From Lamprocystis purpurea DSM 4197 (lineage in GTDB: Bacteria > Pseudomonadota > Gammaproteobacteria > Chromatiales > Chromatiaceae), in NCBI RefSeq assembly GCF_000379525.1, contig NZ_KB902492.1, forward strand, positions 19,161 through 83,160: a stretch of 64,000 nt of DNA, given 5' to 3'. Below the pieces are notes generated by a model that saw only the letters and a program-made list of their open reading frames with translations, ran no database searches and was not told the origin of the DNA. Positions within the stretch are counted from its first letter, which is position 1. The number at the start of each line of letters is the position of its first letter. The position numbers were made by a program, and so were the translations under genes. Positions 28,764 through 38,256 of this stretch are shown in pieces.

Positions 28764-29141
28764 TCATCCGATCCGTTGGTTGAGCACCAGTTCACTCAGC
28801 ACCCGCGCCGCGCTCGCCTCGTCCGGTCGCAGGGTCTTCTGACTCAAGCCATCGAAGAGACGCTGCACTTCCTCCCGGTCCCAGACGGAGCGCGGCAGCC
28901 GGGACACGAGTTCGATCAAGCCGCGCGTCTGGCGAAACTGCTTGGCGATCTCGCCCCAGAAGAAGTGGTTGGGATTGTTGCGACCGGTGAAGGCGGCGAT
29001 GTCCGCAGTTGCGAAGGCATCCGCGTGGGCCAGGCCGGCGCAGTGGGTCTTGCGCAGCGCCGGATAGTTGGCGAGCAAACCGAAGCCAACGAGGAGGTGC
29101 GTCTTGCCGCCGCCCATGGCCTGCTTCAGGTGAAAACTTGA
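28764..29141 (-). pseudogene. Fragment of a DUF499-type ATPase
   Basis: The frame carries KQAMGGGKTHLLVGFGLLA, a Walker A motif typical of DUF499 ATP-binding proteins, followed by FTGRNNPNHFFWGEIAKQF. The rest (LSQKTLRPDEASAARVLSEL) does not match the same part of the family, so an internal deletion is likely. A full-length DUF499 protein is near 1000 residues, so most is missing. Its upstream end runs into the DUF1640-like gene at 29149. Confidence 0.55.
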
Positions 29142-29148
29142 CGAAACG

Positions 29149-29391
29149 CTATAGCAGCTTGACCAACGTGGCGACAATCGCTGCCTGTGCCAACAGCAGA
29201 CCGGCCATCCATTTCACCAGATCGGCCTTCACGGCCTCAAGGTCGGACTTGGTCGCGAGTTCGCGAATGGCGATGGTCTCTCCGAGCGCCGCCGCCAGCG
29301 CCTCGACTTCGGCCTTGGCCTGCTCATCAGAGACACCCCCGGCCTTCAGCCGCTCAACGAACTTCAGCGTATCGAAAGTTATGGTGGTCAT
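29149..29391 (-). CDS. DUF1640-like small coiled-coil membrane protein
   Basis: 80 residues: MTTITFDTLKFVERLKAGG, a short coiled coil (EQAKAEVEALAAALGE, ATKSDLEAVKADLVKW) and one C-terminal membrane helix ending VATLVKLL. This matches the small DUF1640/CCDC90-like proteins common in gammaproteobacteria. The ATG at 29391 was preferred to one seven codons upstream. A related protein with the same C-terminal tail lies at 58051. Confidence 0.75.
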   Translation of the reverse strand: MTTITFDTLKFVERLKAGGVSDEQAKAEVEALAAALGETIAIRELATKSDLEAVKADLVKWMAGLLLAQAAIVATLVKLL

Positions 29392-29556
29392 CACGAATCC
29401 TCTGGTACGCAAACCCTGGGGCCGGGGCGTTCACCCCCGGCTAATCCCGAATCCCCAACTTAGCCTTTGCGGGATCAGGGGTCAACCGGCAGCCGGGAGG
29501 CGCATCCCGCGCTCAGCCCGACACACCAAGTGCTACCGGCGTCTGTTCCGCGCGGG

Positions 29557-32500
29557 CTAGGCTTGGCTCACGCGACCCGCATCCACCGCCGCAGCCGACC
29601 GACCGGACTCGGGTCCCGCCGCATCGGCCCCCTGCCGCCGCGGCATCAGCCGCTTGAGCAAACGCAGCAGATCGTCCACATAGGTAAAGACCACCGGAAT
29701 GACCAGCAGGCTCAGAAAGGTGGAGGTGATGAGCCCGCCGATGACGGCAATCGCCATCGGCGAGCGGAAGCTCGGCTCGGCACCCAGACCCAGGGCGACC
29801 GGAAGCATACCGGCCCCCATGGCAATGGTGGTCATGACAATGGGCCGGGCGCGCTTGTGGCAGGCGTCAAGAATGGCGCTGCGCCGGTCCAGGCCATGTT
29901 GGCGGCGGGCGGCAATGGCGTATTCGACCAGGAGAATCGAGTTCTTGGTGACGATCCCCATCAACATCAGGATGCCGATGACGGAGGGCATGGAGAAGCT
30001 GTTATGCGTCAGCAACAGCGCAATGAAGGCCCCGCCGAATGAGAGCGGCAGCGCGGCGAGGATGGTGACCGGCTGCATGAAATCATGGAACAGCAACACC
30101 AGCACCGCATAGATGCACAGCACGCCGATCAGCATGGCGGTCCCGAAGGAGGTGAACAATTCGGCCATCCGCTCGGCATCGCCCTGCTCGATCCGCATCA
30201 CGGCGGGCGGCAGGTTATTGAGTGACGGCAGGGCATTGGCCTCGTCGAGCACGGCGCCGATCAGTCGCGCGCCCAATTCAACGTCGATATTGACGTTGCG
30301 CATCGGATCCACCCGGTTGATCTGGGCCGGACCGCTGCCCAGCCGTAGCTCGGCCACCGCCGACAGCGGCACCGATCCGGCCTTGGCCGGGACCCGCAAC
30401 TGGGCGATGGCGTCCAAGTCCTGACGCAGCCCTGGGTCCAGCCGCACGCGGATGGGAATCTGGCGCTGCGGCAGGTTGAGCTTGGGCAGATTGACCTTGA
30501 AGTCGCCGGAGGTGGCCACCCGCACCGCACTGGCCAGGGCCGCGGTGGTCACTCCAAGGTCGGCGGCGCGGGCGAAGTCCGGACGGATTTGGATCTCCGG
30601 ACGCTGGAGACTGGCCCCCGAGACGATGTTGCCGACCCCCTCCAGGGTGCGCAGATCGCGTTCCACCGCCTGGGCGGCAGCCGCCAGGGCCAGTGGATCG
30701 TCGCTCGCCAGCCCAACCTGGAGTTTGCCGCCGGGTTCGCTGCCGCCGATGGAGATGCGCACCCCGGGTAGGGCCTGCAAACGCTCGCGGACTTCCTGCT
30801 CCACCTGGGTCTGGTTGCGGTCGCGGTCGCGGCGATAGACCAGTTTCAGGTTCAGGGTGGCCAGGCGGACGTCTTTGGCGCCGCCCTCCGCCATCGGACC
30901 CTGGCCAGCGACGCTGCCCACCGCGGTGAAGCTGCCGGTGATGTCCGTCATGGGTGCCAGCAAGGCACGCGCCCGCTCGGCCGCGAGCCGCGTGTCCGCC
31001 AGGGCGCTGCCGGGGGGGAGTTCCAGCTTGACGATGGTCAGACCGCGATCCGCGGCGGGCACGAACCCCTTGGGCAGCAGGGGCAGAATCTGCAGCGAAC
31101 CGATGAAGAAGAGGATGGCGATCAGCGCCGTGGTCCGGCGATGGTTCAGGCACCAGCCGACCGCGCGCAGATAGCGGGTCATGATGAACCCGTCGTGGTT
31201 GCCCTCGGGGTGGGCCTTCAGGAAATAGGCCGACATCATCGGCGTCAACAGCCGCGCCACCAGGAGCGAGGCGACCACCGCCACCGCGGCGGTGATGCCG
31301 AACTGAACGAAGAACTTTCCCGGAATACCGCCCATGAACGCCGTCGGCAGGAAGACCGCCACCAGGGTGAAGGTGGTCGCGATGACCGCCAGCCCGATCT
31401 CGTCGGCCGCCTCCATCGCCGCCTGGAAGGGCGGCTTACCCATCCGCAGATGCCGCACGATGTTCTCGATCTCGACGATGGCATCGTCGACCAGAATCCC
31501 CACCACCAGAGCCAGGGCGAGCAGCGTCAGGATGTTGAGACTGAAACCCAGCCACAGCATGACGGCGAAGGTGGGAATGATGGACAGCGGCAGCGCCACC
31601 GCCGCGATCAGCGTGGCCCGCCAGTCGCGCAGGAACCAGAAGACCACCAGGATCGCCAGCACCGCCCCCTCCCAGAGCAGCTCCATGGACCCCCGATAAT
31701 TGTCCTGCACCGGGTCCACGGTGTTGAAGGCTTCGGCGATCCGGACCTGCGGGTGCAGGGCCCCAAGCCGCGCCACCTCGGCCTGCACGGCGGCCGCGAC
31801 CGCCACCTCGCTAGCACCCCGGATGCGCGTGACCTCGAAGGCAACCACCGGGGTTTCATCCAGCACGGCGTGCGAACTGCGCTCGGCGAAACTGTCGCTG
31901 ACGGTGCCCAGATCGCCGATCCGCACCCGTCGACCATCGGCCAGCGGGACCTCCAGATCCGCAATGCCGGCCACGGTGCCCACCGCGCCCAGGCTGCGCA
32001 CCGACTGGACCGCCCCGCCGATGTCGCCGCGCCCACCGGAAGCATCCTGCTGGACGCGCTTCAATTGCGCCGAGATATCCCCGGCGGTCACCCCCAGGGC
32101 CTGCATCCGGGCGCTGTCCAGATCGACGTGCACCTCGCGGTCCACCCCGCCGAGCCGCGCCACCCGCCCCACGCCCTTGACGGACAGCAACGCCTTGGAG
32201 ATCTCGTTGTCGACGAACCAGGACAAGGCCTGCTCGTCCATCCGTTGTGAGGCGACCGTGTAAGTGGCGATGGCCGAGCCGGAGGTGGTGACCTTGGAGA
32301 CCACCGGATCGGTCAGATCCTGCGGGAGATCGGCGCGCACGCTGTCCACCGCGTTGCGCACCTCATTCAAGGCGACCTCGGAATCCTTGTCGATCTGGAA
32401 CTCGACCCGGATGGTCGCGGACCCGTCGGTGAGGGTGGTGCGGATATGCTCGATGCCGCCCAGGGTGGCGACCTGATCCTCGATCTTACGGGCGACCTCG

Positions 32501-32682
32501 GTCTCCAACTGCGTCGGGTCCGCCCCTTCCAGAGCGGCCGTGACGGTGACGGCGGGCAATTCGATATCCGGGAAATTCTGAATCCCCAGACCGTGAAAGC
32601 CCATGATCCCGATGACGGTCAGCAGCGCGAACAACAGGATCGCGGGGACCGGGTGACGAATCGACCAGGAGGAGACGTTCAT
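29557..32682 (-). CDS. RND-family efflux transporter (HAE1/AcrB-type inner membrane pump)
   Basis: 1041 residues, full length. Two halves each with one N-terminal helix, a large periplasmic domain and five or six further helices. LALALVVGILVDDAIVEIENI contains the paired proton-relay aspartates, with GIVTKNSILLVEYA in the second half. It would export drugs, solvents or lipophilic compounds across the envelope with the adaptor encoded just upstream (4-base overlap). No outer membrane channel gene follows, so a TolC elsewhere would be needed. Regulated presumably by the TetR at 33872. Confidence 0.93.
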   Translation of the reverse strand: MNVSSWSIRHPVPAILLFALLTVIGIMGFHGLGIQNFPDIELPAVTVTAALEGADPTQLETEVARKIEDQVATLGGIEHIRTTLTDGSATIRVEFQIDKDSEVALNEVRNAVDSVRADLPQDLTDPVVSKVTTSGSAIATYTVASQRMDEQALSWFVDNEISKALLSVKGVGRVARLGGVDREVHVDLDSARMQALGVTAGDISAQLKRVQQDASGGRGDIGGAVQSVRSLGAVGTVAGIADLEVPLADGRRVRIGDLGTVSDSFAERSSHAVLDETPVVAFEVTRIRGASEVAVAAAVQAEVARLGALHPQVRIAEAFNTVDPVQDNYRGSMELLWEGAVLAILVVFWFLRDWRATLIAAVALPLSIIPTFAVMLWLGFSLNILTLLALALVVGILVDDAIVEIENIVRHLRMGKPPFQAAMEAADEIGLAVIATTFTLVAVFLPTAFMGGIPGKFFVQFGITAAVAVVASLLVARLLTPMMSAYFLKAHPEGNHDGFIMTRYLRAVGWCLNHRRTTALIAILFFIGSLQILPLLPKGFVPAADRGLTIVKLELPPGSALADTRLAAERARALLAPMTDITGSFTAVGSVAGQGPMAEGGAKDVRLATLNLKLVYRRDRDRNQTQVEQEVRERLQALPGVRISIGGSEPGGKLQVGLASDDPLALAAAAQAVERDLRTLEGVGNIVSGASLQRPEIQIRPDFARAADLGVTTAALASAVRVATSGDFKVNLPKLNLPQRQIPIRVRLDPGLRQDLDAIAQLRVPAKAGSVPLSAVAELRLGSGPAQINRVDPMRNVNIDVELGARLIGAVLDEANALPSLNNLPPAVMRIEQGDAERMAELFTSFGTAMLIGVLCIYAVLVLLFHDFMQPVTILAALPLSFGGAFIALLLTHNSFSMPSVIGILMLMGIVTKNSILLVEYAIAARRQHGLDRRSAILDACHKRARPIVMTTIAMGAGMLPVALGLGAEPSFRSPMAIAVIGGLITSTFLSLLVIPVVFTYVDDLLRLLKRLMPRRQGADAAGPESGRSAAAVDAGRVSQA

Positions 32683-33875
32683 TGTGGTGTTGACGAGAGG
32701 GTCGATACTGAATCAGGAGGTAACGGGGTGAGTCCGTCCGCGGCGTCCGGTGCGGGCGCGGGCTCGACCCGCACCCGGTCGCCGTCGTTCAGAAAGGCCC
32801 CGCCGCTCGCCGCCACCTGGGCACCCGGCGTCAGACCGCCGAGGATCTCCACCCGACCCTGGGCGCGGCGCCCGGTCTCGATCTTGCGCTGGGCGACGCG
32901 GCCATCGGCGAGGACCTCGAAACTGAAACTATTGCCGTCGCGCAGCACCACGGCGGACTCCGGCAGGCTCAGCGCGGCCGTCACCCCCAGGCGGATACTG
33001 CCCCGCGCGAACATCCCCGGCCGGGCCGGGCTGTCCGGCGGAATGTCGACATAGACCAGCCCGTAGCGGGTGTTGATATCCAGGGTCGGGGCCGCGATGC
33101 GCACCCGACCCGACACCTGCTCCCCGCCGGGGAGTGTGAGCGCCGCTTCCTGGCCGGGCACGACCTGCGCCAGTTGCGCCGCGGTGACCTCGGCCCGCCA
33201 CTCGACACGGCCCTGACGCACGATGCGAAACAGCTCGGTGCCGGGTTGGACCACGGTTCCCAGCGTCACGCTGCGGGCGGTGATCACGCCATCGTCGACC
33301 GACAGGATATGCGTCTGTTCCAGGCGAATCCGCTCCATGTCCCGCGCCGCCTCGGCCGCCGCCAGATTGGCCTGGGCCGCCTCCTCCCCGAGCAGATACT
33401 GGGTGCGCTGCTGTTCCGGCATGGCCCCCCGATCCTTGACGGTGCGCGCGCGGTCGGCGTTGGCGCGTGCCTCCGCCAGACTGGCCCGCGCCTGGGCCAC
33501 CTTCGCCTCCTGCTGGGCCAGTTCAGCCTTCACCGTCTCCTGGGCCAGACGCGCCAGTTCCTGGCCGCGCCGCACCCGGTCCCCCACATCCACCGCCACC
33601 AACACCACCCGCAGGCCGCCGGTCTCAGCGGCGATCACCCCCTCCTGCCAGGCAAAGAGCCCGCCGCTCGCCTCGATCTCCCGCGGCCAATCGGCCGCTT
33701 GCGGGGTGACTAGGGTCACGGCCAGGGACGGACGGGGTACCGCCGCGCGGGGCGGTTCCTGCACGGCCCCGTCAGCGGCCCGGACCGGACGGGGCAGTCC
33801 CACGGCCGCAAGCAGGCCGGCCGCGATCAGCACGGCTGGAACCGCCCAAGGGGATGACGTCGGTATGATCCTCAT
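32679..33875 (-). CDS. RND efflux periplasmic adaptor (membrane fusion protein)
   Basis: 398 residues from the ATG at 33875, which overlaps the TetR stop (ATGA). An N-terminal signal or anchor (AVLIAAGLLAAVGLPRPVRA) is followed by a lipoyl-like half-motif, an alpha-helical hairpin (AKVAQARASLAEARANADRA), the second lipoyl half (VDDGVITARSVTLGTVVQPG) and beta-barrel domains. It bridges the RND pump and an outer membrane channel. No lipobox cysteine is evident. Confidence 0.92.
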   Translation of the reverse strand: MRIIPTSSPWAVPAVLIAAGLLAAVGLPRPVRAADGAVQEPPRAAVPRPSLAVTLVTPQAADWPREIEASGGLFAWQEGVIAAETGGLRVVLVAVDVGDRVRRGQELARLAQETVKAELAQQEAKVAQARASLAEARANADRARTVKDRGAMPEQQRTQYLLGEEAAQANLAAAEAARDMERIRLEQTHILSVDDGVITARSVTLGTVVQPGTELFRIVRQGRVEWRAEVTAAQLAQVVPGQEAALTLPGGEQVSGRVRIAAPTLDINTRYGLVYVDIPPDSPARPGMFARGSIRLGVTAALSLPESAVVLRDGNSFSFEVLADGRVAQRKIETGRRAQGRVEILGGLTPGAQVAASGGAFLNDGDRVRVEPAPAPDAADGLTPLPPDSVSTLSSTPQ

Positions 33876-34594
33876 ATAACGACTCCAGGGTCGGCGGGCG
33901 GATGGTCTCGAGGTTCCAGTCCGATCGCCCGGTTGATCAGGTCGATGACGGTGCGGGTGAGCAAGTCCAGGCGCGCGGGGGTGTAATCTTCCCAGTCGAC
34001 CTGTCGCCACAGAATCGGGCGCGAAAAGACCAGATGGCCCACCTGCCCGTAGAGCACATTGGCGGTGAGCCGCACGGACTCCGCCTCGGGTGCCAATCCT
34101 TGGGCAGCCCCGACCACCCGCGCCAGCAGATCCAGCAGGGGGGCGGCCCGGCGGCGGTAGAGCAGCTCGAAAAGTTCGCCGGGAAAAGCGAGCTCCCGCG
34201 CCAACAGCACACTGAACCAGCGGAAATTCTCGTACGTGGAAATCCGCCTCACCATCCCGCCGGCCAGGATCTCGACCGCGGCCGGCAGTTGCGTCCGATC
34301 CACCACGGTGTGCCCCAATAGCCGGGCGACCTTGGCCAATTGCGCCGCGAAACGCGCCTCATCGTCGTCCAGAACGGTCTCGAAGATGGTCCGATAGAGC
34401 CCCTGCTTGCCGCCAAAATGGTAATTGACGGCGGCGACATTGACTTGCGCCGCGGCGCTGATGTCGCGCACGGACACGCCCCGGAAGCCATGCTCGGCAA
34501 AGAGACGCAACGAGGTATCGATGATGCGCCGCCGGGTCGCCGCGGTGCGGGGATCGGGGGCGCGCAGGTGAGTCGCGGGATGGATCTCGGGCAT
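33872..34594 (-). CDS. TetR/AcrR family repressor of the efflux operon
   Basis: 240 residues. HTH at residues about 20-66: AATRRRIIDTSLRLFAEHGF, then VRDISAAAQVNVAAVNYHFGGKQGLY, the classic TetR signature. The C-terminal domain resembles the CerR/DUF1956-type ligand-binding domain. It is the first gene of the operon and probably autoregulates it. Unusually, its first ~45 bases are duplicated 77 bases upstream in a different frame, with a GTTGTC-type repeat remnant between; see findings. Confidence 0.9.
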   Translation of the reverse strand: MPEIHPATHLRAPDPRTAATRRRIIDTSLRLFAEHGFRGVSVRDISAAAQVNVAAVNYHFGGKQGLYRTIFETVLDDDEARFAAQLAKVARLLGHTVVDRTQLPAAVEILAGGMVRRISTYENFRWFSVLLARELAFPGELFELLYRRRAAPLLDLLARVVGAAQGLAPEAESVRLTANVLYGQVGHLVFSRPILWRQVDWEDYTPARLDLLTRTVIDLINRAIGLEPRDHPPADPGVVI

Positions 34595-34671
34595 GCGAAT
34601 ACAATCGTTGTCTTTGTCGTAATCGGAGGGGATCGGGCGCGGAGTTGAGTCAAGGAATGGATCTCGGGCAT
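34580..34671 (-). repeat. Duplicated start region of the TetR gene with an inserted GTTGTC-repeat remnant
   Basis: ATGCCCGAGATCCAT occurs twice on the minus strand, at 34671-34657 and at the real start 34594-34580. The similarity continues for about 30 further bases (GACTCAxCTxCGCGCCC). Between the copies lies the complement of TCGTTGTCTTTGTCGTAATC at 34606-34625, a remnant of the GTTGTC family. The upstream ATG is out of frame with the gene. Confidence 0.75.
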
Positions 34672-34867
34672 GGGCCGCCGCGGGCAGAGATCTGGGAACC
34701 TAGTCTAATCCGAACGCCCCATTTTTTCAAACAGTCGTTTGACATCTTTCGCGATACGCGCGGCGGTCGACTGGAGTGTCATCAAGGGTTGACGTTGCGT
34801 TAGACTGACACCCCATCAGCCGTCCCATACCGCCGATGCCCAATCCTGGGATCAAGGCCGCGGCACC

Positions 34868-36340
34868 ATGCGCACGGCGTTACGCTTCCGCCAGGTAGGT
34901 CACCAGATGCTCGCACCCCTTGCGCTCTTGGAGCAGTTGCAGGCCCGACTCGACGAGGCGATCGGGCTCATCCCGACCGACCGGACCCCAGGGTTCGCCT
35001 CGCTTGTTCTCGAACTGCCGGAGGCGATCACACTGCCGCCCGAGTTGGACTGCGCGAGCTTCAGCTTCTCGCATGGCCAGGCCGGTGAACTGCGCGCGGG
35101 CTACGGGGTGGCGGCACAGTGGACCGCTCAAGGATCGGACCGCCTGCGGGTGTTGAGCGCCCGCGTGCGCGATCTCACCCGCCACTGGCAGCACCTCGAC
35201 CCGGATGAGACCGGGTTTCTCGGCTTTGCCATGCTCGGTTTCGCCGCCGCGCCCCATCCGGCGTCCACGCCCGTCCCGGCGCGCCCGGCGGACAGGACCG
35301 CGGACGCGTCAGCGGATCTGCCCGATGCCCTGCTGTGGCTCCCGGAACTCGGACTCTGCACCCGCCGCGGCCAAGCGGCGCTGGTGCTGACGACCCGACT
35401 GCCGGCGACCCACGCCGACCTGCGTCGGCGCTGGCGCGACTGGCTGGCGCGACTGGTACCCGCGCTCGATGCCCCGCTGCCCGAGCCGCTGACCTCCAGC
35501 ACACTCACCAATCTCGGCAGCCTGCCGGACCTGCGTGACTGGCAGATCCTGGTCGAGTCCGCCCTGACGGCGATTCGCAGCGGTCCGCTCGACAAGGTCG
35601 TCCTATGCCGCCGCATCGGGCTGCGCGGCCGCCGGCCCTTCGACCTGCGACGGCTGCTGGCCGCGCTCACGTACCTCTTTCCGTCCTGCCAGGTCATCAG
35701 CATCGAGCGCGGTGAGACCCGTTTCGTCGCCGCCACACCGGAACGTCTGCTGCGCGTCCATGGCCGGCAGGTGGAGGTCGACGCCATCGCCGGCACCGCG
35801 GCGCGCTCGGCCAGCGCACCGCGTGACGCTGCACTGACGGCCGCACTGCAGGCCTCCCGCAAGGACCAGCGGGAGCACGCCATGGTGGTGGAGGCGGTGC
35901 GCGAGGTGCTGGATGGCTGCTGCGACGCGGTCCAAGTGCCGGCCGTCCCTCGGGTCATGCAGTTGCACAACGCACAGCACCTGTGGAGCCCCGTGAGCGG
36001 TCGACTGCGCGATGCGACCGACCTCTTTACCCTGGCCGAACGCCTGCATCCGACCCCGGCGACCAACGGCAAGCCGCAGTTGGAGGCGCGGCAGTGGCTG
36101 CACCGCATGGAGCCCCTGGAGCGCGGCTGGTATACCGGCGTCGCGGGCATTCTCGAGGCGGGCACGAGTCCCCAACTGGACGGCGAACTCTGGGTGCTGC
36201 TGCGCTGCGCGCAGATCCAAGGGGATGAAGCACAACTCTACGCCGGGGCGGGGATCGTACTCGGCTCGGATCCCCTGGCCGAATGGCGCGAGACGGGACA
36301 CAAACTCGCCGCCATCGCCACCGCCTTGCAGTTCGCATGA
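34868..36340 (+). CDS. menF: Isochorismate synthase
   Basis: 490 residues of the chorismate-utilising family. LDKVVLCRRIGL, SIERGETRFVAATPERLL, VDAIAGTAAR, HNAQHLWSPVSGRL and LHPTPATNGKPQ are characteristic, and YAGAGIVLGSDPLAEW closes the active site. It converts chorismate to isochorismate at the entry to menaquinone synthesis. A shorter start at Met14 is possible. Its stop overlaps the menD start (ATGA). Confidence 0.93.
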   Translation: MRTALRFRQVGHQMLAPLALLEQLQARLDEAIGLIPTDRTPGFASLVLELPEAITLPPELDCASFSFSHGQAGELRAGYGVAAQWTAQGSDRLRVLSARVRDLTRHWQHLDPDETGFLGFAMLGFAAAPHPASTPVPARPADRTADASADLPDALLWLPELGLCTRRGQAALVLTTRLPATHADLRRRWRDWLARLVPALDAPLPEPLTSSTLTNLGSLPDLRDWQILVESALTAIRSGPLDKVVLCRRIGLRGRRPFDLRRLLAALTYLFPSCQVISIERGETRFVAATPERLLRVHGRQVEVDAIAGTAARSASAPRDAALTAALQASRKDQREHAMVVEAVREVLDGCCDAVQVPAVPRVMQLHNAQHLWSPVSGRLRDATDLFTLAERLHPTPATNGKPQLEARQWLHRMEPLERGWYTGVAGILEAGTSPQLDGELWVLLRCAQIQGDEAQLYAGAGIVLGSDPLAEWRETGHKLAAIATALQFA

Positions 36341-38118
36341 CCGGGTCCCCATCCCCATCCGTCGCTGACCCGGCCGCCGCCGATCCGGCTGTCGGCGGGG
36401 TGCGCTGGTGCCTGGCCCTGCTCGACGGCCTGCTGGCCGGCGGGGTACGGGACCTGGTGCTCTCTCCCGGCTCACGCTCCACACCGGTGATCCTGGCCGC
36501 CCAGCAGCGCCCCGGGCTGACCCTGACGCCGATCCTGGACGAGCGCAGCGCCGCCTTTTATGCACTGGGTCTGGCGCGCGCCCAGGGCCGACCGGCGGCG
36601 CTGCTGGCCACCTCCGGCAGCGCCCCGGCGCATTGGTATCCGGCGGTCATGGAGGCGAGCGAGTTCGGCATCCCGCTGATCCTGCTCTCGGCGGATCGGC
36701 CGCCGGAGCTGCGCGGCTGGGGGGCCAACCAAACCACGGATCAGACCCGACTGTTCGGCACCCAGGTGCGCGAGTTCCATGATCCGGGAGCACCGCTGGA
36801 CAGCCCCGCCGCCCGCGCGGCACTGACCGCGCTGGGACGACGCGCCGCCGCGGTGAGCCAGGGCCGACGGCCGGGGCCGGTGCACATCAATCTGCCCCTG
36901 CGCGAACCGCTGGTGCCGCGCGGGAGCGGTGCTGCGGACGCTGTTGGCGTGGATCTGCCGCCGCCGGGGGACCGCCCTCCCGACCGCCTGAGCATTGCGG
37001 CCATCCCGGCGGCACTGCGTGAGCGCCTGCACGGCCGCGGTCTCATCTATTGCGGCCCCGACATCGACCGACCCGGTTTCGCCGCGGCAGCCCAGCGCTG
37101 CGCCCTCGCCTTGGGGGTCCCGCTGCTGGCCGATCCATTATCCGAGGTACGCTTCGGTCCGGTGCCCGCGGCCGCCCCTCAGGGCCACAGCCCCCGCATC
37201 ACCCGCTACAAAACACTGGCACGTAACCCGGCCGCCGCACAAGCGTTACGACCGGACTGGATCCTGCGGTTCGGTCGCGCACCGATCTCCAAGACCGTGC
37301 TGGAATGGCTGCCGGGCATCACCCTGATCCTGGTCGACCCGGCCGAGCGCTGGTCCGATCCATCACACGACCTGGCCCGGGAGCGGTCGCTGCATCTGGC
37401 GGTCGACCCCGGCGCACTGTGCGACGCCCTGGCCGCCGATCCGCCCGGCCGCGCGGATGCCGGCTGGCTCGCGCGCTGGGTGCAGGCCGAGCAGCGACTG
37501 GCGGTCCTGGCCGCCGACTACCTGGCGCAGGCCCCCTGGTGCGAGGCCCAACTGATCACCGACCTGGTAGCCGCCCTGCCGGCCGGTGACGGGCTGCTGT
37601 GCGCCAACTCACTGCCGATCCGCCAGTTCGAGACCTGGTCCGGCACCCGCGCGGCGCCGCTGCGCGTCTTCGGCAACCGCGGTCTGAGCGGTATCGACGG
37701 CCAGCTCTCGACCCTGGCGGGCCTCAACGCCGGGGGAGTACCCACCACCGGATTGCTCGGGGACCTGTCGTTCCTGCACGATCTCTCCGGCCTGCTGCTC
37801 GCGACACGGCTCGACCGGCCCTGCATCGTCCTGAATAATGGGGGCGGCCGCATCTTCGATTATCTGCCGCAGTACGGCCTGCCGGATTTCGAACGGCTGT
37901 GGCGCACGCCGCGCCCGGTTGATCTCGGCGCCCTGGCACGCACCTTCGGGCTGCACCACCAGCGAGTCAGTGACGCCGCCGGCTGGCAGGAAGCCTTGGC
38001 CTCGGGACTTTCCGGGCGCGGCGGCCAACTCATCGAGGTCATGATCGACGCCGACCGCAGCCGGGAGACCCATCTGGCGTTCCGACAGCGGATCGCGGAG
38101 GCGGATCTGCTGGGTTAG
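36337..38118 (+). CDS. menD: 2-succinyl-5-enolpyruvyl-6-hydroxy-3-cyclohexene-1-carboxylate synthase
   Basis: 593 residues, ThDP-dependent. LSPGSRSTPVILAA and the DERSAAFYALGLARA glutamate region lie in the Pyr domain; LLGDLSFLHDLSGLL with NNGGGRIFDYLPQ forms the ThDP/Mg site in the PP domain. ATG at 36337 overlaps the menF TGA by one base pattern (ATGA), which fixes the start. It condenses isochorismate with 2-oxoglutarate. Confidence 0.94.
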   Translation: MTGSPSPSVADPAAADPAVGGVRWCLALLDGLLAGGVRDLVLSPGSRSTPVILAAQQRPGLTLTPILDERSAAFYALGLARAQGRPAALLATSGSAPAHWYPAVMEASEFGIPLILLSADRPPELRGWGANQTTDQTRLFGTQVREFHDPGAPLDSPAARAALTALGRRAAAVSQGRRPGPVHINLPLREPLVPRGSGAADAVGVDLPPPGDRPPDRLSIAAIPAALRERLHGRGLIYCGPDIDRPGFAAAAQRCALALGVPLLADPLSEVRFGPVPAAAPQGHSPRITRYKTLARNPAAAQALRPDWILRFGRAPISKTVLEWLPGITLILVDPAERWSDPSHDLARERSLHLAVDPGALCDALAADPPGRADAGWLARWVQAEQRLAVLAADYLAQAPWCEAQLITDLVAALPAGDGLLCANSLPIRQFETWSGTRAAPLRVFGNRGLSGIDGQLSTLAGLNAGGVPTTGLLGDLSFLHDLSGLLLATRLDRPCIVLNNGGGRIFDYLPQYGLPDFERLWRTPRPVDLGALARTFGLHHQRVSDAAGWQEALASGLSGRGGQLIEVMIDADRSRETHLAFRQRIAEADLLG

Positions 38119-38143
38119 GAACGGCAGTCGTCGCTTAGGGCCA

Positions 38144-38191
38144 CCGGCCGCTGGAGCGGCCGGACGGCATTCCCACGCTGGAGCGTGGGAA
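38144..38191. repeat. Doublet of REP-like hairpins between menD and menB
   Basis: Two perfect hairpins 6 bases apart: CCGGCCGCT-GG-AGCGGCCGG at 38144-38163 and TTCCCACGCT-GG-AGCGTGGGAA at 38170-38191, the latter followed by CGAG. Both share the apex CGCTGGAGCG, suggesting a common origin. This is the architecture of REP doublets; no RAYT transposase is seen in the window. Confidence 0.75.
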
Positions 38192-38256
38192 CGAGAAATT
38201 AGTGCTCATTCGCGGCTAAATTTTCTTCTCTGAAATTCTCTCCGGAGTCATCTCTA

